NCBI RefSeq assembly: GCF_013350005.1
Contig: NZ_JABVWW010000018.1
Span: 1 to 56,668 of the forward strand
Source of the DNA: Methylocystis silviterrae
GTDB lineage: Bacteria > Pseudomonadota > Alphaproteobacteria > Rhizobiales > Beijerinckiaceae
Direction of reading: 5' to 3'
Length of the DNA stretch: 56,668 nt
The notes below the pieces were generated by a model, which saw only the letters and a program-made list of their open reading frames with translations, was not told the DNA's origin and made no database searches. Below are positions 33,409 to 41,601 of this stretch, in pieces (the first letter of the stretch is position 1; each line of letters begins with the position of its first letter). Made by a program: the position numbers and the translations under genes.

Positions 33409-33487
33409 TGCGGTTCTCACGTGCTCTCGCGAACATTGCGGCGGGCGGAAAACGGCTCCTGGATCCTCGCAGCGGGTCGGAATCTAG

Positions 33488-35123
33488 CCCGTCTTATTCG
33501 CCCTGCCGACACGCATTTCTGATTTTCTTCGCGACATGATTGCGGACGCAATTCCGCGTTGCGTTATTTCCGCTGGGTCGATCTGCACATCTCGAACGCG
33601 CTGGAGTTGGATGGATGGGTGATCTGGGGCGTGCGGACACTGTCTCTGCCCCGTCGTTCACGGTCCCGCTGGCTGCAAGGCGTCGGCCAGATGTCGGAAT
33701 AACCCTGCCTGAGGACAGGCGGTGGCGAGCGCAAGTTTGATGCGGCTTGCGGTCTCGACGATGCGCGCGCCTATTTTCAGAAGTTTTTCGCGCAAGGTTA
33801 CAAATTCAGCGACGGCGAGGGGATGGGTTTTGGGGATGGCGTTACGCAATTCGAGCATCAGCCAATAGGCGGCGGTGTGCAGAATGAGGCGTATCTGATT
33901 GGCAAGCGGCGACCGACAGGATGTGCGATCCGACGCCAGCTGGCTCTTGTGCAATTTGATTAGATTTTCCATCTGGCCGCGCGCGCAATAGAGCGTGTCG
34001 TAGATATGTTCGGCTGAGCCCGTCGTGATGTTGGTGACGACGTAGCGGATATCCAGCCCCAGTTCCGTCGCTTCGATGCGGGCGCAGACGCGACGCTCGC
34101 GTCGCCAGGATTTGGCGCCGTAGCTGGTTTGCGCATAGCCGCGCAGGACGAGCATCTGTTTCAACGCACGACGCGTGCGGATATCGTCGGCCTCGACATC
34201 GACGGCGGCGGCGAGAATCCTGTTGCCCGACAGCCCGAAGACGTATTCGACGCCGTTGTCCTCGCACCAATCAATCACCTCGCGGCGGCCATAATGGCCG
34301 TCGCCCCGGATGGTGATCTTGGTCGTCGGCCAATGTGCGCGGATGCGGCGGACGATTCGGCGCAAATGGCCGCGCACTTCCTCGCCGGACGGTGTCTTGC
34401 CTGGCCGCAGAATGATCGCCACGGGGCGTCCGGTCGCGGTGTCGTAAACATGGATCGGAAGAAAGCAACGCTCATCATGATGCGCGTTGAACAGCGACAG
34501 CTGTTGATGACCATGCGCGACATCGCAAGTATCGTCGATATCGAGCGTGATGGCTTGTGGCGGCGCGGCGTAACTGGCGCAATAAAGATCGATGAGGACG
34601 CCGCTCAGCTTCACGATTTCGCGCAAGGTCGGCGCGTTCTCCCAACGCGACATGGTCGGCTGTGAGCACAGATCGTGTCCCGTATCGGGCAACCGCCCGC
34701 AGGCAAGCTTGAACGCTGGATCCTTGCGCAGATGATCGAGGTCGTCCGCGTCCTCATAGCCGCAGGCAATGGCGAGAATGCGCGCGCGAAAGATGCTGTC
34801 CAGCGAATGGGTGATCAGCAATGGATTGCGCGGATCGGCGATGACGGCGGCGAGTTTGTCCGCCAGTCCCAGCCGGCGCTCGGCTTGCCCCAGCAACATC
34901 ACGCCGGCGTCCGAGGTAATGCGTCCGCCGTCGAATGCGGCGGTGATCTTCTTGCGGCCAACGGCTGGAAACGAAAACGGCAGAAGGCTATCTTCAATCA
35001 TGGCGGGTGTGGCTGTGATGCGATGGCGTGAGGGATCAGCGTAAGCAACTAATCCATACGCTAAATCAACGCCTTACGCCACATCCGCCAGCCCAAAATT
35101 ACCGCCTCGCTGAATAAGATGGG
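33488..35123 (-). mobile_element. IS1380-family insertion sequence
   Basis: About 1.64 kb, bounded by imperfect inverted ends: CCCGTCTTATTC at 33488-33499 and its counterpart gaataagatggg at 35112-35123 (one mismatch). Both ends are flanked by CTAG (33484-33487 and 35124-35127), a likely 4-bp target duplication. The transposase frame is intact, so the element may still be mobile. It lies between the siderophore operon and the TonB receptor at 35430 and may have split a formerly continuous locus. Confidence 0.8.
33658..35001 (-). CDS. IS1380-family transposase
   Basis: A 447-residue DDE transposase with the family opening SFPAVGRKKITAAFDGGRIT and SDAGVMLLGQAERRLGLAD, then ITLDIDDTCDVAHGHQQL (first catalytic Asp region), KITIRGDGHYGRREVIDWCE (second Asp, Y-(2)-R-type block) and the C-terminal QMENLIKLHKSQLASDRTSC with the closing Glu. 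Full length and uninterrupted. Confidence 0.93.
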   Translation of the reverse strand: MIEDSLLPFSFPAVGRKKITAAFDGGRITSDAGVMLLGQAERRLGLADKLAAVIADPRNPLLITHSLDSIFRARILAIACGYEDADDLDHLRKDPAFKLACGRLPDTGHDLCSQPTMSRWENAPTLREIVKLSGVLIDLYCASYAAPPQAITLDIDDTCDVAHGHQQLSLFNAHHDERCFLPIHVYDTATGRPVAIILRPGKTPSGEEVRGHLRRIVRRIRAHWPTTKITIRGDGHYGRREVIDWCEDNGVEYVFGLSGNRILAAAVDVEADDIRTRRALKQMLVLRGYAQTSYGAKSWRRERRVCARIEATELGLDIRYVVTNITTGSAEHIYDTLYCARGQMENLIKLHKSQLASDRTSCRSPLANQIRLILHTAAYWLMLELRNAIPKTHPLAVAEFVTLREKLLKIGARIVETASRIKLALATACPQAGLFRHLADALQPAGP

Positions 35124-35127
35124 CTAG

Positions 35128-35429
35128 CTCCATTTGCTGCCAAGGGTCGCAGAATGGCAAATAGCTTTGGCAAGCCATCTGTTCGTACCTCCCGCAGACC
35201 AATGGTCCGACGACGCAAAAGACGATTGTTGAATGTTAACTCTGCAGCATCGCTGCTTCAAATGTTCTCTCCATGACGCAAGAGCGAGCAAAACGATCCG
35301 CGCCATCTTTGCAGCCGACGCGACAACCCACCGTGCTTGTATAAACGCACTACAAGAGCAAAATGGGGCTCCAAAAAAGCGAGAGAGCGTCTTGCGTTTC
35401 TCGTCGACGCCCGCAGGCTGACGCACGAC
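35128..35429. other. Spacer between IS1380 and TonB receptor
   Basis: A 100-codon minus-strand frame is open here, but its translation is cysteine- and tryptophan-rich with no family resemblance and no ribosome site. I see no gene. It is the original 3' flank of the receptor gene at 35430. Confidence 0.4.
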
Positions 35430-37994
35430 TTAGAATCGCGCGTTCAGCGTCACATAGGCCGAGCGCGGGGCGCCGGGCATGATGTTGTTGTTGTTGTGCG
35501 CCGAGGCGTAGTAGTAGGCGCCGGTGAGGTTCTCGATGTTGAGCTGGCCGGAGATGTTTTCCGTCACCTTCACAAAAAGCGCGCCGTCAACGCGCGCATA
35601 ACCGGGCACGATCACCCTGTTATCGAGAGACGGATAGAAGCTCGAAGCATAGATCACGCCGGCGCCCAATCCGAGAACGCCGGGCCCCCCGCCAATGAAC
35701 GAAGACAAATCGTAACGGTTCCAATACGAGAAAGTGTTTCTCGGAACCGACGGATTGAACTTGCCGACATCCGTCAAGAAGGGCTGGCGCGGATTGAGGC
35801 CGCGATCGGTCGATACGACGCGCGCGTCCTGATATCCGTATCCAAGCGAGACCTGCCATTGATCGGTCACGTTGCCGACGAGACCGAGTTCGGCGCCCTG
35901 CGTGCGCGTATTTGCGAGAACGGAGGTCAGCGCAGTCAGCGTCAACGCCTGGTTCGAACGGTTCAGTTGATAGATCGCGCCAGTGAAGAGCAGCGTCGGC
36001 AGGAGCTGCGCCTTGAAGCCGAACTCAACATTTTCAAAGCCCTGCGGCGCCAGGCTCGCGGCCGTCCTCGGCAGCTGATTGAACTGATCGCCCGATTGCG
36101 GCAGGAACGAGCGCGAATAGGCTCCGTAGAAAGAGACGATGTCCACGGGTTTGAAAACCAGACCGAATCTTGGCGACCATTTGTTGTCGAGGCGGCTCTG
36201 GTTCTCGAGCGTGATCCCGTCATTGAACCTCATGTGGAAGCTGTCGAATCTTACGCCAGCGAGAACATCGAAATATTTGGTTACCTCGATCTGGTCCTGG
36301 ACATAGGCAGAGCCAATGTCGAGGTTCGTGTTCCAGCGCCGCGTCGCCGTATCAAAGTAGTTGGTGAAGAAGACCGGAGCGTAAACTGTCGGAGCCCAGA
36401 ACGGAGTCGTGAGCCTTCGCGGCCCGTTGAGGGGGTTGTTGAACCGCGAGATGTCTCTTCCCGTAAAAGACCATTGATTGCCAAATTCCGTCCCCACGAG
36501 CAGCGTGTGGCGGATGTCGGGAGTCATAGCGAATTTGTAGGTCAAGTCCGTCTGGTTGAAGATATTGCGTCGCGGCGTCGGCGCGAGGTAACCGTCGAGT
36601 CGCGCGACGCCCACCGGCGTCATCGTGATCGGGCTTAGCCCGTTCAGCGCCGGATTGAGTTGTTGCGACAACTGGCCCAGCGTCTGATCCGGGAATGTGT
36701 TCTGATACAACTTGTCGTAATTTGCCCAGGCGAGCTGATTACGGATGTTCAACCCGAATTCAGTCGTATGATCAATCACGAGAGCGGCGCGATCCATGTT
36801 GGTCCTGGCGTAGTTCACGTCACGCACGGACGGATTGCCGACGCCAAAGAAGGCCGATCGTGGGGTCGGCAATGGATAGCCGGGATAAATGTTCTCGCCG
36901 AGGAACTGGAAGCCGCCGAATGACGGCACGCCGCGATCCGCCGTGCGTCGATCGCGGAAATGCTCGTAATTGAACAGCACGAAAGTGTTCTCGAAAGGCT
37001 TCCATGACAGCGCCGGATTGACGCCCCAGCGCTCGAGCTTGTCGAAGTCGCGATAACCGTAGGACTGTTCGTAGAGCGCGTTGAGACGCACGGCGAACGT
37101 ATCGGTGACGGCCCGCCCGAAATCGGCGGTGATACGCTTGCGACCGAAGCTGCCGCCAACGACCCGTAATTCATTTATCGTTTCGCCGTCGGCCTTCTTG
37201 GTGACGCGGTTGACGACGCCGCCGCCGCCGCCGCGGCCGAAGATCAGCGCGCTGGGGCCTTTGAGCACTTCGACTGCCTGGATGTTATAGAGATCGCGAT
37301 AGTATTCCGCGTCGTCGCGGATGCCGTCGATGTAGAAATCCGCACTTGTGGTCTGTCCGCGAATGGTGATCTGATCGCGGTTTCGTTCGCCCTGCTGCAC
37401 CGTGACGCCGGGAACGTAGGCCAAGGCGTTTTCCAGGGAGAGAGTGTTGCGGTCGTCGAGCTGCTGTCTCGTCAGAACAGTGACCGACTGCGGTATGTCG
37501 AGTATCGGCGTGTTGGTCTTCGTCGCCGTCGACATTCTCCCTGCGAAATAGCCATGAACATCGGTCGGGTTGCGGCCGACATTGGCGACGGCTGCGGCGA
37601 AGGCCGGGCTACCGGCTCCGGTCGAGGTCGGACCGGCAACCCCGGCCGAAGCAGGCGATCCAGTAACGACCGCTGAAGGCACCGGCGCGAGACGCGCGCT
37701 GCGCCGCGCCCCTCCGACGTCGATCGTGGGCAAGCGTTGCGCGCCGCTCGCGCGCCCTTGAGAGGCGACGGATTTCGGCTTCGATTGGGCGACAGGGCGC
37801 GGTTTCTCAGGTGGGGCGTCGACCCTTACCGCCGGCAACGGGGCGGACTGGGTTTGTGCGAGAGCAGGAGCGCTGACGGGCGTCAGCGCCGCGGCGAGAC
37901 CCAGCGCGGCGACCGAAACGCCTGTCATCCGGTCGAACGCCGCGGGGAGAGAAGCGAAGCGCGTCAGTCGAGGAAGCGATTGTTTCCGAGTCAT
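35430..37994 (-). CDS. TonB-dependent siderophore receptor (Fiu/FepA-type plug)
   Basis: An 854-residue protein, start ATG 37994 after gagaagg. A long signal/linker region (~1-135) holds SVSVAALG-type hydrophobic residues, ALAQTQSAPLPAVRVDAP (possible TonB box) and LPTIDVGGARR. Plug ~150-290: ILDIPQSVTVLTRQQLDDRN, LENALAYVPGVTVQQGERNR, IRGQTTSADFYIDGIRDDAE, VEVLKGPSALIFGRGGGGGV. The barrel ends YVTLNARF. The TATKTNTPILDIPQSV block and GRGGGGGVVNRVTK loop are those of catecholate-type receptors. It is the receptor nearest the siderophore operon, cut off only by IS1380, so it is the best candidate for ferric staphyloferrin-type uptake; that link is inference. Confidence 0.9.
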   Translation of the reverse strand: MTRKQSLPRLTRFASLPAAFDRMTGVSVAALGLAAALTPVSAPALAQTQSAPLPAVRVDAPPEKPRPVAQSKPKSVASQGRASGAQRLPTIDVGGARRSARLAPVPSAVVTGSPASAGVAGPTSTGAGSPAFAAAVANVGRNPTDVHGYFAGRMSTATKTNTPILDIPQSVTVLTRQQLDDRNTLSLENALAYVPGVTVQQGERNRDQITIRGQTTSADFYIDGIRDDAEYYRDLYNIQAVEVLKGPSALIFGRGGGGGVVNRVTKKADGETINELRVVGGSFGRKRITADFGRAVTDTFAVRLNALYEQSYGYRDFDKLERWGVNPALSWKPFENTFVLFNYEHFRDRRTADRGVPSFGGFQFLGENIYPGYPLPTPRSAFFGVGNPSVRDVNYARTNMDRAALVIDHTTEFGLNIRNQLAWANYDKLYQNTFPDQTLGQLSQQLNPALNGLSPITMTPVGVARLDGYLAPTPRRNIFNQTDLTYKFAMTPDIRHTLLVGTEFGNQWSFTGRDISRFNNPLNGPRRLTTPFWAPTVYAPVFFTNYFDTATRRWNTNLDIGSAYVQDQIEVTKYFDVLAGVRFDSFHMRFNDGITLENQSRLDNKWSPRFGLVFKPVDIVSFYGAYSRSFLPQSGDQFNQLPRTAASLAPQGFENVEFGFKAQLLPTLLFTGAIYQLNRSNQALTLTALTSVLANTRTQGAELGLVGNVTDQWQVSLGYGYQDARVVSTDRGLNPRQPFLTDVGKFNPSVPRNTFSYWNRYDLSSFIGGGPGVLGLGAGVIYASSFYPSLDNRVIVPGYARVDGALFVKVTENISGQLNIENLTGAYYYASAHNNNNIMPGAPRSAYVTLNARF

Positions 37995-38079
37995 GTCTGC
38001 CTTCTCGCCATTTATGCGCCAGGAGAAGGTCAGATAAGTTTTCTCTTTGAAAGCGGTCAATTAGGAGAGAGGCTAGTCT

Positions 38080-38152
38080 GGAACGGTTCCGACGAATATT
38101 TTTGATTTGTGACGAAGTGTTGCTGAAGTGCATCACAATTGGAACATTTCCA
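38080..38152. promoter_or_regulatory. Two GGAA/TTCC dyads upstream of the TonB receptor
   Basis: ggaacggttcc at 38080-38090 and tggaacatttcca at 38140-38152 are short perfect palindromes 50 bp apart, 86-158 bp upstream of the receptor start at 37994. A related ttgaaatatttccaa lies upstream of the receptor at 19712. A shared regulator is possible. Confidence 0.4.
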
Positions 38153-38453
38153 GCTTTCGAATAGTGGCACACGTCAATGCCGCACCACAATCGGCGGCTT
38201 GAAGCGGGAGTCGGCACGACTTCAGCGGCGCGCTTGAACATCATCGCGCATGAACGCGTAGACGAGCGCGCGCCTCTGCAACGCAGATCCTCCAACGTGA
38301 CGGCATGGCTTGCAAAAGCATAAAGCCGAAGCTTGTGGCCGCTTTCGCGAGCGGATTTGCCGAAGGAGCTCTTTGATCAGTGATCCCGTAATATCTCCCG
38401 GAGTATTTCCTCGAAAAAGTAGGCTAGTATCTCCAAATCGACGGAGACGAGCC

Positions 38454-39314
38454 GTGCTTGCGAATTTCGACAGCCTCTACAGCCTCTTTGAAGCCTTCCC
38501 GGATGAGCAGTCCTGCATCGACCACCTGCGGGCGATCCGCTGGCGCGATGGCGAGTTTTGCCCTTACTGCGGCGGCGCGAAAATCTACCATTTCAGCGAC
38601 CGCAAAACGCATAAGTGCGGAGAGTGCGGAGAGCGCTTTTCGATCAAAGTCGGCACGATCTTCGAAAACACCAAACTGCCGCTGCGCAAGTGGTTCGCCG
38701 CTATTTGGATGATCACCAATCATCCGAAAGGCATTGCGTCTGTCACGCTCGCCAAGGATCTGAAAATCACGCAAAAGTCGGCGTGGTTTATGCTGCATCG
38801 CCTCCGCCATGCAGCCCGCACGCCTTCGTTCAATGCGCCACTTAAGGGCGATGTTGAAGCCGACACTACGTTTGTCGGCGGCAAGGAAAAGAACAAGCAC
38901 GCCAAGGGCGGCAAACAGGGCGGCGCCGGCAAGGCCGAGCTACGCGCCGAGCACGTCGCCGATCACAAGGCGAAGACGCTTCAGGGGAAGGTCCGCCAGA
39001 ATGTCGCCAAATGCTCGGCGGTTCTGGCTGACGAAGCCATGGCTTTTGTCGGACTCGACAAGGATTTCACCCACCTCGCCGTCAATCACTCGGCTGGCGA
39101 ATATGTGCGCCTCGGCGGCTTCGTTCATACGAACAACATTGAAGGCGTCTGGGCGCTCCTTAAGCGCCAGATCGTCGGCATTCATCATTGGGTATCGCCG
39201 AAGCATCTTCAGCGCTATGTGGACGAGATGACATGGCGTTATAACCGCCGCGACATGAAACCGTCGCCACGCATGAATGACATTTTCGCCTGCGTCGAGG
39301 GGCGGCTGCGCTAA
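38454..39314 (+). CDS. IS1595-family transposase, probably with an internal deletion
   Basis: A 286-residue protein, start GTG 38454 behind ggaga. N-terminal zinc ribbon (~33-60: CPYCGGAKIYHF...HKCGECGERFSIKVGT), then the DDE/N core: LKGDVEADTTFVGGKEKNKH (first Asp), VLADEAMAFVGLDKDF and VHTNNIEGVWALLKRQIVG (Asn/Glu end). Between GKAELRAEHVADHKAKTL and the first core block, the strand that normally follows 'GKA' (a VVGxxERGG-like piece) seems missing, so activity is doubtful. The element ends are not identified. Confidence 0.85.
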   Translation: MLANFDSLYSLFEAFPDEQSCIDHLRAIRWRDGEFCPYCGGAKIYHFSDRKTHKCGECGERFSIKVGTIFENTKLPLRKWFAAIWMITNHPKGIASVTLAKDLKITQKSAWFMLHRLRHAARTPSFNAPLKGDVEADTTFVGGKEKNKHAKGGKQGGAGKAELRAEHVADHKAKTLQGKVRQNVAKCSAVLADEAMAFVGLDKDFTHLAVNHSAGEYVRLGGFVHTNNIEGVWALLKRQIVGIHHWVSPKHLQRYVDEMTWRYNRRDMKPSPRMNDIFACVEGRLR

Positions 39315-39328
39315 CGCGAGTTGATCGC

Positions 39329-39511
39329 ATGACAGAGAAGGGGCGGAAGCAAGAACCGCCGCTCACGCTCGACGTGAGCTTTGGAGAGGCCATGACTCGT
39401 TTTGTCGCGGTCAAGCCAAAAGAAGTGGAGGAAAGTATAGAGCGATCAAAAACGAAAAAGCCGCCGCAGGACGATCCCCCGCGACGGCCAAACGCTCTAA
39501 GCGCCGGTTAG
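39329..39511 (+). CDS. Small passenger protein of the IS1595 element
   Basis: A 60-residue protein 14 bp after the transposase stop: MTEKGRKQEPPLTLDVSFGE, then AMTRFVAVKPKEVEESIERS. Small proteins with the F..A..RF..V.P.E pattern often trail IS1595-type transposases and resemble the antitoxin-like/accessory proteins there. Function unknown. Confidence 0.6.
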   Translation: MTEKGRKQEPPLTLDVSFGEAMTRFVAVKPKEVEESIERSKTKKPPQDDPPRRPNALSAG

Positions 39512-39552
39512 GTAAGGCTTAGTTGCGGCAGCGCGAATGGGCGCAGACATGC

Positions 39553-39717
39553 TCAAGGCGGCCGAAGCGGCGCGTTGCCGTAGTCCTCCGGCTCTTCGCC
39601 CGTGGCGATGCGCATGACTTTGACGGCACGGGCTATGGCGTCGGCGGGACGCTTCTCGCCTTTAGGTCCTGTTGGTATCTTCGTCTTTTTTCTCAGTGGC
39701 GCAGGAAAGGTCTCCAC
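39553..39717 (-). CDS. Short conserved basic protein
   Basis: A 54-residue frame from a possible GTG at 39717. Core: KIPTGPKGEKRPADAIARAV, then KVMRIATGEEPEDYG. From memory, short proteins with the KRPADxIxxAVKVMRIATGE pattern recur next to mobile elements in Rhizobiales. It overlaps the end of the next minus-strand gene in another frame. The start is uncertain and the function unknown. Confidence 0.5.
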   Translation of the reverse strand: METFPAPLRKKTKIPTGPKGEKRPADAIARAVKVMRIATGEEPEDYGNAPLRPP

Positions 39718-39949
39718 ACGGGAGATCATCAAAATCCGGCTTGTATCCTTTGTCACGATATTCCTGCTCAGAGATTTCAAACCCCAACGTCCCGGATTCG
39801 ATCAAAGCAGTATTTGGCTTTCCCCTTACGCCTTCCGTCCGATAAACGCCGCGCGGTTCCTCTGCCACCTTATCGCTCCAGTGCTTTTGCGAAGCATAAC
39901 ATGGGAACTGGCAATGGCGCGAAGCCGCGTCAAGGGCCTCAAATTTCAA
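39662..39949 (-). CDS. Hypothetical protein near mobile elements
   Basis: A 95-residue frame: MKFEALDAASRHCQFPCYAS, QKHWSDKVAEEPRGVYRTEG, SGTLGFEISEQEYRDKGYKP. It reads like a real protein (balanced composition, two Cys), but I know no family. Followed by the short KRPADAI protein in the same direction with overlapping ends. Confidence 0.4.
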   Translation of the reverse strand: MKFEALDAASRHCQFPCYASQKHWSDKVAEEPRGVYRTEGVRGKPNTALIESGTLGFEISEQEYRDKGYKPDFDDLPCGDLSCATEKKDEDTNRT

Positions 39950-40084
39950 ACTGAGACACTACCCTGCGTTCTCCTCTTCTGGGTGCTGAATCTTCTGCCT
40001 CGCCCCAGTCGTAACCGGGTAGCAGAAATCAAGTACCGCTCCGAACGTGTGCCCAAAGACGCTCGGTGACACTCCCTCGTTGAC

Positions 40085-40456
40085 GTGGGCTTAACCAGCG
40101 AAGCCTTGATGGAGCGCCGTCTCGCGGAAATCCCATCTTCCGAATGGGGCGAACTTTCCTGCGACATAACCCCACGCGAATATGTTCTCGACTATCTCGC
40201 CCATTCCTTCCCGACCCAGCTCTTCGAAGTCTATTCCGACGAGAATGGCGATCTTCACTCGCGCCCAGTCGTCGACGAACACGGCAATCCCGTCCAGTCG
40301 CGCGAGGCTATGGAGTGCCGGGATCGACTGATCGAGCATCTCGCCGCCCTTCCCGCCGTTCAGGGGGCGCTGGATCAGATCGTTCAGCGCTTATCGCTGC
40401 CGTCACCGACAATAAGGGCGAGATCAGGGGAATTCATCGGACATTGTGGGTACTGA
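40085..40456 (+). pseudogene. Fusion of strawberry-notch helicase C-terminal fragment and Toprim fragment
   Basis: The open frame reads GLTSEALMERRLAEIPSSEW, PREYVLDYLAHSFPTQLFEV, then VVDEHGNPVQSREAMECRDR and LAALPAVQGALDQIVQRL. This matches the C-terminal helicase region of bacterial strawberry-notch-like NTPases carried on plasmids. At about 40390 the similarity jumps to another frame, ALIAAVTDNKGEIRGIHRTL, which is typical of Toprim-domain plasmid primases. Two plasmid genes were thus joined by deletion; neither is complete. Confidence 0.6.
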
Positions 40457-41016
40457 GTTCTTGACCGCCTCCCAAGCGCTCTGGCTCGCTTCCTCGAACT
40501 TCTTGCGCGACGTTTCCAAAGCTGCACTCAACGCGGCCCAAGACTCGTTTCCTGCCCGCTTTAGTTCCTCGAAGCGCGCCTTGGCCTCGGTCTTATCGGC
40601 CTGCAATTGCGCAATCGCCTTGTCGACTTTTGCCCTATTTCGGCTCCAACCTCGGCTGCAGCACTTTGAAGTTTCTCGATGGCCTCGCCCCAAGCTTTCG
40701 CTTGAGCAGCGGCGATATCAGCAAACGTCGTGCGCTTCTGATCGATGTCCTTGCCCACCGTTTCCACGTAGGTCTTCAGCTCCGCGTCGAAGCTTGCCCA
40801 CTGCTTTTCCAATTGCGTCTTCGAAGCCTGCAATGCTGCTTCGCCCGCCTTGAGGTGTGCCTTGACCTCGGCCTCGAAGTCCCCACCCCGCTTCTTCAGC
40901 TCGGCGTTTAGGTGGGTCGCCTTGCCCCTAGCGTCGGCCTCAAGCTCGCTCGCCTTCGTCTCAATGGACGCCAACGCGGCATCCATCTCCTCGAGCCGTT
41001 GCTTCGTCCAGGTCAC
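40424..41016 (-). pseudogene. Coiled-coil protein broken by a frameshift
   Basis: From ATG 41016: MTWTKQRLEEMDAALASIET, KASELEADARGKATHLNAEL, and further Ala/Lys/Glu heptads. At about 40640 the coil leaves this frame and continues one frame over as NRAKVDKAIAQLQADKTEAK, RFEELKRAGNESWAALSAAL and ends NSVPTMSDEFP at 40424. Joined, it would be a coiled-coil protein of about 195 residues, phasin-like in composition. A single-base shift divides it. Confidence 0.6.
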
Positions 41017-41040
41017 ATACGCATGTATTTGCTGAATTCA

Positions 41041-41250
41041 TCAAGCGAATAGGGCTGATAGTTTGAAAATGATTCTCAAATAAGCTGCAGCAACTTGCGT
41101 GAAAGAGCGCATTCTTACATTTGAGTGCAACGTGACAGCGCCCGCGGCCTCGCAGCGGCCATGAGTCGGCAATTCGTTGAAATGACAGGGGCAGGCGTAG
41201 CCGCAATTGCAATTGACGAACTCGCGCGCCTGAATTTCCCAAGGGATCAT
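41041..41250 (-). pseudogene. DUF1326 protein, N-terminal fragment
   Basis: Starts at ATG 41250 with a good ggagga site: MIPWEIQAREFVNCNCGYAC, then PCHFNELPTHGRCEAAGAVT. The CNCxYxCPC motif is the hallmark of DUF1326. After about 43 residues the family sequence stops, and an unrelated tail reaches the stop at 41041, so about three quarters of the protein is missing. Confidence 0.7.
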
Positions 41251-41601
41251 CGGTTCGTCCTCCCAATCCTACCTAATTGCAACTTGAAGGTCCGATCTAC
41301 TGAATTAAGGCCTGATGATTGTCGATCTAGCAAGTGACCTTAATCCGTCGGGCGCGACTCCCGACTGTGCGGCGACGAGGCCGCTAGCTGACTTGCCTCG
41401 CGGTGAACGTCCGCTTCTGGCGGATATCGTTGAAAAAGTCATCGGTCTGCAGAGAACTTGACCACGGCATGATCATCCAAACATAAATCCACCGGGTCAA
41501 TTCTCAGTGAAAAAACCGGGTCAGTTCCTCGCGGAAAACAACACTGTCCTTCACGGCACAATCGCAAACGGTCTAGCGGCGGCGCATCCGGTTCGCGCGC
41601 T
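41251..41601. other. Spacer with two short direct repeats
   Basis: No gene seen. Near 41493-41540 the block ccgggtca(a/g)tt occurs twice, 21 bp apart, followed by similar t-c-g/a-rich sequence; the arrangement looks like the end of a lost insertion sequence (IS21-like ends carry such repeats), but no transposase remains. Confidence 0.35.
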
